From a virus, in the IMG/VR virus record IMGVR_UViG_3300050821_006637, positions 1 to 64,000 of that record: a stretch of DNA of 64,000 nucleotides. One strand, written 5' to 3'. Position 1 is the first letter of the stretch. Each line of letters begins with the position of its first letter. Below, piece by piece: positions 59,089-64,000 of this stretch. The notes below the pieces were generated by a model, which saw only the letters and a list, made by a program, of their open reading frames with translations, searched no databases and was not told where the DNA came from. The position numbers and the translations under genes were made by a program.

Positions 59089-59406
59089 ATGAGTGCCTAT
59101 AATGCACCTGTGATTCCAACACAGACGACACGCAGTATCAATATCGGTTGGGTTGGATTGCCGATGAATACCGCCAATCAGATTTTATCAGCCAATGCTA
59201 ATCGTGAGAAGGTCATTCTCAATGCTCCAATTGTTGGTGGTTGTAATATTTATCTAGATACCAGTAATACTGTTAGTCCCACCACGAGTTTCCTTATTAC
59301 TCCTCTTCCCGCTGGTGGTTTGGAGCTAGATTGGCCTACAGATATATGGGCTTATGCAGAAGCAGCTAATAACCACATAACATTTGCTGAGAGTGTTCTC
59401 AGTTAA
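59089..59406 (+). CDS. Small virion-type beta protein
   Basis: This 105-residue protein is a strand-rich small domain (TRSINIGWVGLPMNTANQIL, then GGCNIYLDTSNT and ITPLPAGGLELDWPTDIWAYA). It may be a decoration-like subunit. The last residues are close to the start of paralogue C. No family is named. Confidence 0.5.
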   Translation: MSAYNAPVIPTQTTRSINIGWVGLPMNTANQILSANANREKVILNAPIVGGCNIYLDTSNTVSPTTSFLITPLPAGGLELDWPTDIWAYAEAANNHITFAESVLS

Positions 59407-59416
59407 GGGGACAAAG

Positions 59417-60178
59417 ATGGCTCAGCAGATTGTAGACCTCGGATCACGGGCACAATTCGTGCCTTCCATAGTTGGTGCCAGTCCGTCCTCTGGTACTCTG
59501 GTCGGCTTTCCTGTGGATATGAAGGATGCTGATTCATACTGCAATGTTTGGGTCGTTACGACGTCATGTAGTGGTCCATTCCAAATCCAAGTACAGACAA
59601 CAGACACATTAAGTGGTTTGTTAGTTTCTGGTGGTGGAGTTGTTTCAGGCGCTTTCACCGACCCCACATCTGGACTGGCTTCCGTCTCAGTAGGAACTAC
59701 TTTTCCTACATGGTTCCAGTCTGGTGCAATCTTAACTATTAATTCTGGTTTATGGCCGACTATTGGTGGGGGGATGGCTCAATCGGCTGTCAGTGGTTTT
59801 CCGCTTAGTGGCGGAGTCACACAAGCCTATATGGGAGGATTCCCTCAAGGAACTTTCCCATACGGATTGACACCTACCATCCAGTTCATGGGCGGTACGG
59901 CTTTTGTACCGAACACACCGGGAATATCTGGTGTGGGGGCTGGTATCCCCCGCTTTAATTCTGGTGGTATGGCTGTTGCCGGATTTCAGAGGGTTGGTCA
60001 ATATGCTAGACTGCTCCTCCTCTCAGGTGGTACAAGCACCACGGTAATCGCTGGTTTCCTGTCTCAACTTATGGGCGGAGGCGGCGGGTTTTCCTGGAGT
60101 CCTGGCTCTGGTCTCTCTGGCGGTGTGGGAGGAACGGGATTCGTCGGTAATGGTGCAATTGGAATGCCACTTGTTTAG
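59417..60178 (+). CDS. Gly/Ser-rich virion protein, paralogue C
   Basis: This 253-residue protein is the third copy of the post-capsid family: MAQQIVDLGSRAQF, YCNVWVVTTSCSGPFQIQVQ, SGAFTDPTSGLASV, and MAVAGFQRVGQYARLLLLSGG. The C-terminus has a Gly-rich WSPGSGLSGG tail. The start at 59417 follows AAGGGGACAAAG; an upstream ATG at 59384 is less likely. Three diverged copies next to a capsid gene suggest duplicate decoration proteins. Confidence 0.65.
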   Translation: MAQQIVDLGSRAQFVPSIVGASPSSGTLVGFPVDMKDADSYCNVWVVTTSCSGPFQIQVQTTDTLSGLLVSGGGVVSGAFTDPTSGLASVSVGTTFPTWFQSGAILTINSGLWPTIGGGMAQSAVSGFPLSGGVTQAYMGGFPQGTFPYGLTPTIQFMGGTAFVPNTPGISGVGAGIPRFNSGGMAVAGFQRVGQYARLLLLSGGTSTTVIAGFLSQLMGGGGGFSWSPGSGLSGGVGGTGFVGNGAIGMPLV

Positions 60179-60194
60179 ACGAAAATTCAAGTAA

Positions 60195-60265
60195 ATTCCG
60201 CTTTCGTCTCCGGCGGAATAACACTCCCGGTGAGTCCCGCTCGTTGCGGAGGCAAGCCGGGAGTG
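60195..60265 (+). other. Paired hairpins before the connector gene
   Basis: ATTCCGC/GCGGAAT (60195-60219) and CACTCCCGG/CCGGGAGTG (60222-60265, with an inner CCGC/GCGG) are two adjacent hairpins. There is no clear T-tract, so they could regulate or stabilise the transcript, or be a weak terminator. Confidence 0.5.
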
Positions 60266-60283
60266 AGTTTGAGGGAAGAATAA

Positions 60284-60985
60284 ATGCTGTGGACTAACCT
60301 CACCAACTTGAAAAGTTTACTGGAGATAGACCAGAATGATAACAGCCAAAACTGGCTCCTCAATCATTTTAATGAGTGGGTGACGGATATATTAGAAACT
60401 TTACTCAACAGAAAATTCACCTATGCGACGAGGACGAGGTATCTGCAAGGCTCTGGTATCATCAAACTCCTCTACCCCTTCCGTCCCCTCTACCCCTTGG
60501 CACCGCCACCCCAAGCAGCGAGTATGCCCTTTAGCACGCTTACAGTAGCCATAGACCAGCAGGGAAACTTTGGGGAAGCCGTTGGTGCCTTTGCAGGCAC
60601 TCCCCTTATCTATGGCACAGATTACTGCCTTAAAATAGACCGAGATGATGGGGGAAGTGATGAGGCAATCCTCTATATGGTCGGTGGTTACTGGCCTCGT
60701 CCCGTCTGTCGTCAACCAGGACTCCTTTCCTCTTTCATCGGAACGGATTTAGGAAGTATTCAAGTAACGGCGACAGCGGGGTATACGATTGACACTCTCC
60801 CTGCTCAATTGAAGATGGCAGCGGAAATGATGGTTGCTAGATTGGCGTATATTATGCCGTTAGGAATGGAGACTACTTCCGAGAGTTACATAGATAGAAG
60901 CATTGCTTTGAGTCCCGAGGACAGGGACTATCTATATGGGATGGTGAAACACTTAGTTTGGCAGTTTCGGAATTGGAAGTTTTAG
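60284..60985 (+). CDS. Head-tail connector protein (HK97 gp6-like)
   Basis: This 233-residue protein starts with a helical bundle segment (WTNLTNLKSLLEIDQNDN, LLNHFNEWVTDILETLLNRKF). A central insertion is followed by a final helix bundle with LPAQLKMAAEMMVARLAY. This matches the pattern of gp6-like connector proteins that sit below the portal. It is larger than the typical ~110-150 residues because of the central beta insertion. Confidence 0.7.
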   Translation: MLWTNLTNLKSLLEIDQNDNSQNWLLNHFNEWVTDILETLLNRKFTYATRTRYLQGSGIIKLLYPFRPLYPLAPPPQAASMPFSTLTVAIDQQGNFGEAVGAFAGTPLIYGTDYCLKIDRDDGGSDEAILYMVGGYWPRPVCRQPGLLSSFIGTDLGSIQVTATAGYTIDTLPAQLKMAAEMMVARLAYIMPLGMETTSESYIDRSIALSPEDRDYLYGMVKHLVWQFRNWKF

Positions 60986-61006
60986 TTTTATTGTTGGGAT
61001 GGTAAG

Positions 61007-61432
61007 ATGCCTCTTAAAAAAAGAAACCAACACGTATTTCATCGTCGCCTGTATGCAGGTGAATTAGAGAAGGTCATCCTCCTGAAGCGGCTTGATGACC
61101 AGAATGAGGGGAGTGTAACGGCTTATCAACTTTTCCAATGTAGGAGAGGGAATATCACTAAGAGCGGTGAAGCCATTTACAAGGACACGGGTGCCTTCAC
61201 TTATCTTCAATGGTTGATACCTTGCACAGAGCTGAGAAGGGTTGGAGTCAACTACCTCAATGTGTTGGATAGAATAGTAGACCAATTTGGGATGTTCTGG
61301 CAATCGGAAAGCCCTGAAACAATCACCCTGGCAATCTTTGACAATTATTATGTTATCCCAGCAAGGAGGGTTGACCCATATCCAAATGAAATTTTAGTTG
61401 GCATCCCTGGCATTGAGCTTCCGTTACCTTAA
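61007..61432 (+). CDS. Probable head-closure or neck protein
   Basis: This 141-residue protein lies in the usual position after the connector. It has a charged N-terminus (RRLYAGELEKVILLKRLDD) and a beta-rich body (NITKSGEAIYKDTGAFTYLQWLIPC, IDNYYVIPARRVDPYPNE-type). This is suitable for a small neck-barrel protein, but the family is not certain. Its end overlaps the reverse-strand endonuclease by 4 bases. Confidence 0.5.
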   Translation: MPLKKRNQHVFHRRLYAGELEKVILLKRLDDQNEGSVTAYQLFQCRRGNITKSGEAIYKDTGAFTYLQWLIPCTELRRVGVNYLNVLDRIVDQFGMFWQSESPETITLAIFDNYYVIPARRVDPYPNEILVGIPGIELPLP

Positions 61433-62379
61433 TCTGGTAGTGGTCGTTTCTTTTTCTTTCGCATCCACGGCTTCAAAGAAGGGGTAGTAAGTGCTTCCAG
61501 CATATCCCAACCTGCTACTCGAACTCGATACCATACGTTGTCGTAATTAACCTTGTAGATTTCACACCATTCTTTCAAACACTTTGTTTCTCCATTAATA
61601 GTATATTGAGCGGCACTCTTCTTTCTATGAGAATCCTTCACTTTTTGGCTTCTTTTGGTTTCGTATTCTTGGTATGCTTCCGGGTTCTCTTTCAATTTGT
61701 CACGCCATTTGTGTTTACTAGAACCTTCCCCACCAAAAGGAGTTGTTAATGCTCGCTTTAAATCCCATTTCATCCATAGCCTCCACTTTACCAAACCAAA
61801 ATCTAATCCATAGGCTTCACACCATTCTGGTAGCGTTTTAGTTACTCCGTCTATCGTATAAGGTTTAGATAGAAATCTTTTCTTTCTATTCTCCAACATT
61901 GCCTTTCGTTTAATCGGGTCTTGCCAAGCCTTTTTAAGCCCTTCTGATAGAGACTCACTTGCCTTTCTTCTATTTTCAGGGTTAGAAAAGCGTTTTGCGG
62001 CTGCTTCATTTGACTTTTTTAATCTGATTTCCGTCCAAAGGTGGTTTTGATTAGTCCGCACTAAATCCAAATCAGAATTGAGAATAAATCCTCTGCCCAA
62101 CTCTTTTAAGAATTTCTGCTTACAAAGGAATTCTTGAAACTCCACTACATTGGGATGACATCTTCTATATATGATAGGAGAGAATGACTCACTATACTCA
62201 TTCCACATCTTTTGTAGACGTGGGGTTGTGTGCTTGTTCCTTCTCAATTTAGACAGATGCTCATTCCACCTATCTCGAAATCCTCTCTCAAAGAAGACCC
62301 CACCAATATAAACATATCTCTCACCTTCCACCCAAAACTCAAGCAAATATACCCCTGTTTCAAATAGTCTCATTGCCAT
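61429..62379 (-). CDS. Reverse-strand GIY-YIG homing endonuclease
   Basis: This 316-residue protein is the only convincing gene on the - strand. The core has TGVYLLEFWVEGERYVYIGG, the Arg helix FRDRWNEHL, and Glu in FQEFLCKQ. Two C-terminal repeats follow, YTIDGVTKTLPEWCEAYG...RALTTP and YTINGETKCLKEWCEIYK...EALTTP. They resemble the DNA-binding repeats of phage homing endonucleases. It stands between the neck gene and a fibre gene and is expected to move with them. Confidence 0.8.
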   Translation of the reverse strand: MAMRLFETGVYLLEFWVEGERYVYIGGVFFERGFRDRWNEHLSKLRRNKHTTPRLQKMWNEYSESFSPIIYRRCHPNVVEFQEFLCKQKFLKELGRGFILNSDLDLVRTNQNHLWTEIRLKKSNEAAAKRFSNPENRRKASESLSEGLKKAWQDPIKRKAMLENRKKRFLSKPYTIDGVTKTLPEWCEAYGLDFGLVKWRLWMKWDLKRALTTPFGGEGSSKHKWRDKLKENPEAYQEYETKRSQKVKDSHRKKSAAQYTINGETKCLKEWCEIYKVNYDNVWYRVRVAGWDMLEALTTPSLKPWMRKKKKRPLPD

Positions 62380-62546
62380 TTTCTCCGTAAGTGTTGTAGT
62401 ACAATATCAAATAATTATCGCTTGTGCTAAAATCAATCATCTCAGATTTCATGGTGGATAAGAACTCTCTCTAATCCTTACACTACCAGTGGTGGGTTCC
62501 CACATCTATGTGAGAGGGCCTAGACTAAAAGAGTGGATAAAATATT
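62380..62546. other. Divergent intergenic region
   Basis: This A/T-rich spacer between the reverse endonuclease and the final fibre gene must hold the promoters of both. On the reverse strand TTGATT followed by TATTTG/TATTGT is a weak promoter candidate. GTGGG-TT-CCCAC (62491-62502) and CACAT-CT-ATGTG form two small palindromes. No ribosome site is strong for the forward gene. Confidence 0.35.
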
Positions 62547-64000
62547 ATGTTAATCGGTCCCTTTCAACTACTTTCCGGCTCTGTACAGAGTGGCAATACA
62601 GGGAATTCTGCCATTCTGTCGGGGAATCTCGGCAGTGGGCAGATAGGAAGTTTCCATCTGGCCAACGGAGCCGTATTGAGTGGAGATGTTGGACTCTTAG
62701 CTATCTCCAGTGGGAATCTCGGCACCCAAATCATCGGTGTCGTCCACATCCAATCTGGGGGACTAGGAAGCGGAGCACTCGCTTCCGGTGCTATCACCCC
62801 ACTCCTCTTTAGTGGACTAATCGTCAATCAATCGGGTTCCATCACGTCGGGACTCCTTGCTACGGCGAGTACGACAGCAGCAGTGGCGAGTGGAAACATT
62901 GCTAGTGGCTCTGTCGGTGCCGTACACTTCGCTAGTGGCATCAATTTCCTCTCTTCAGGGAGTGTGATAAGTGGCTACCTGGGTTCAGGCTCCGTCAACA
63001 GCGGAGCCATATCAAGTGGCATCATCGCTTGGTTTAACTTGTCCTCTGGAGCCGTTCGTTCAGGCAATCTGGCTCAAGGCTCCGTCTACAGCGGAATTTA
63101 TGCCCCTGCCAGCATCGGTACTATTCATGTTATCAGCGGAGGATTCCTGTCCGGGGCATATGGAAGCGGACAAGTCGGTCCGTTCATCCTTTCGTCAGGG
63201 GCGGTACAATCGGGCAATATCAGCAATAATGCCGTTCTGTCAGGGAACATCCAGGCTGGTCAGATATCTACGCAACATATCCAATCAGGTGGCTTTGCGA
63301 GTGGAGCGTTAGCGAGTGGAACTTTACTCGCCAATCAATTCGGTTCTGGGATTACTTTCGTCGGCAGTGGGTCGGTAGGCAGTGGAAGTTTAGCTTTCAA
63401 TTCGGTGTTATCTGGGAATATTGCCAGTGGGCAGATAGGTTCTTTCCATCTGGCGAATTTCTCTGTTCAAAGTGGAGACATAGCAAGTGGAGCAGTTACA
63501 TCGTTTGGGATTGCATCTGGTCAAATTTCTACTCTTCTGGTTGTTAGTGGTGGCTTCGGTTCTTCAGCGTATGGCAGTGGGTCGGTCGGGCGGTTCACAC
63601 TGGCACCTCTTTCGGTTTGGTCGGGGGCTCTTGGCTCTGGGTCCGTTACCTCCGGTATTATTGCCAGCGGTTCACTCGGCTTATCCCAAATTGTTAGCGG
63701 GGGTATCGGTAGCGGGTTACTATCTTCCGGAAGCGTCGGAAGTATCTTCCTGGGTGTCGGAGCTGTTCTATCAGGAAATGTTGGCTCAGGTGCAATTACA
63801 AATTTCCAAATCGCTTCAGGAACGATTGGAACGCTTTCCATCGTTAGTGGAGGACTCGGCAGTGGTTCCATCGCTAGTGGAACACTAACAGCTTTCAACT
63901 TCGCCAGTGGAGCCACCTTCCTCTCAGGCTCCATCGGTCCTGCTCAACTCTCCAGTGGTTCCGTCGGTAGCGGCGTCGTCGCCTCTGGTGCAATCCAAGG
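62547..64000 (+). CDS. Ser-Gly repeat fibre protein (partial)
   Basis: The reading frame opens at ATG 62547 and stays open to the window end (484 codons). It has a stop in frame just upstream at 62538. The sequence is almost entirely short Ser-Gly units such as SGNLGSGQIGSFHLAN (near residue 25) and SGNIASGQIGSFHLAN (near residue 291), with SGAV, SGGF and SGSV elements. It resembles the shaft of the fibre at 7441. The first residues form no obvious anchor domain. It is probably an extended tail or head fibre; the tip lies beyond the window. Confidence 0.75.
   Translation, partial: MLIGPFQLLSGSVQSGNTGNSAILSGNLGSGQIGSFHLANGAVLSGDVGLLAISSGNLGTQIIGVVHIQSGGLGSGALASGAITPLLFSGLIVNQSGSITSGLLATASTTAAVASGNIASGSVGAVHFASGINFLSSGSVISGYLGSGSVNSGAISSGIIAWFNLSSGAVRSGNLAQGSVYSGIYAPASIGTIHVISGGFLSGAYGSGQVGPFILSSGAVQSGNISNNAVLSGNIQAGQISTQHIQSGGFASGALASGTLLANQFGSGITFVGSGSVGSGSLAFNSVLSGNIASGQIGSFHLANFSVQSGDIASGAVTSFGIASGQISTLLVVSGGFGSSAYGSGSVGRFTLAPLSVWSGALGSGSVTSGIIASGSLGLSQIVSGGIGSGLLSSGSVGSIFLGVGAVLSGNVGSGAITNFQIASGTIGTLSIVSGGLGSGSIASGTLTAFNFASGATFLSGSIGPAQLSSGSVGSGVVASGAIQ

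Noticed and set aside
62489-62812. 107-residue forward frame overlapping the last fibre gene
   Set aside because: It is out of frame with the clear Ser-Gly repeat coding sequence and is Arg/Trp-rich as expected for a shadow frame.

Overview
This window reads as part of the late region of a large tailed double-stranded DNA phage (Caudoviricetes). Nearly every gene is on the + strand. Genes are packed with TAATG, ATGA or GTGA overlaps. A recognisable HK97-type head module is present: prohead protease, major capsid protein and a gp6-like connector. No integrase, ribosomal RNA or chromosomal housekeeping block is visible, so nothing suggests a prophage in host flanks. Base composition is intermediate and even throughout. 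The host cannot be named. A predicted secreted trypsin-like protease and a broken gene with a lipobox-like signal fit a bacterial host, but this is weak evidence.

Layout. (1) 1-12.7 kb holds virion surface genes: a coiled-coil protein, a 1135-residue G8/beta-helix spike, two tandem paralogues, a second beta-helix protein, and a fibre built on Ser-Gly repeats. A short glycosyltransferase and HAD-like stretch lies among them. (2) 12.7-30 kb is an accessory region of many small genes, several with zinc-binding Cys clusters. It also carries a ribbon-helix-helix regulator with a palindromic operator, an odd tRNA-Leu-like gene, a trypsin-like protease, a GroES-like co-chaperonin, an HExxH protein and a frameshifted lipoprotein gene. 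Its sugar and surface-chemistry cassette has four glycosyltransferases, a radical SAM enzyme and a UDP-glucose-dehydrogenase-like enzyme. Two of these enzymes carry inteins placed at active-site motifs. (3) 30-36.9 kb holds a long basic disordered protein, a DUF2158-like protein, an FkbM methyltransferase and a protein with three methyltransferase domains. It ends at a strong terminator. (4) 37-47.7 kb holds two giant modular proteins (2234 and 1188 residues). They join peptidase-like, HAD, 2H-phosphoesterase, ADP-ribosyltransferase-like, Nudix-like and GNAT-like modules, and each ends in a kinase-like domain. (5) 47.8-61.4 kb is the head module: a 1947-residue protease-scaffold fusion, the capsid protein, three paralogous Gly/Ser-rich proteins, a connector and a probable neck protein. 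(6) 62.5 kb to the end is a second Ser-Gly repeat fibre that runs off the window.

Three freestanding homing endonucleases (two GIY-YIG, one LAGLIDADG) sit next to the protease, capsid and neck genes. With the two inteins, this makes five homing or self-splicing elements in 64 kb.

Main hypothesis: the two giant proteins just upstream of the prohead protease may be packaged in the capsid, cut by that protease, and delivered as host-modifying effectors. This would resemble the packaged ADP-ribosyltransferase Alt of phage T4. The evidence is domain content, position, low-complexity linkers and recurring boundary motifs; it is inference.
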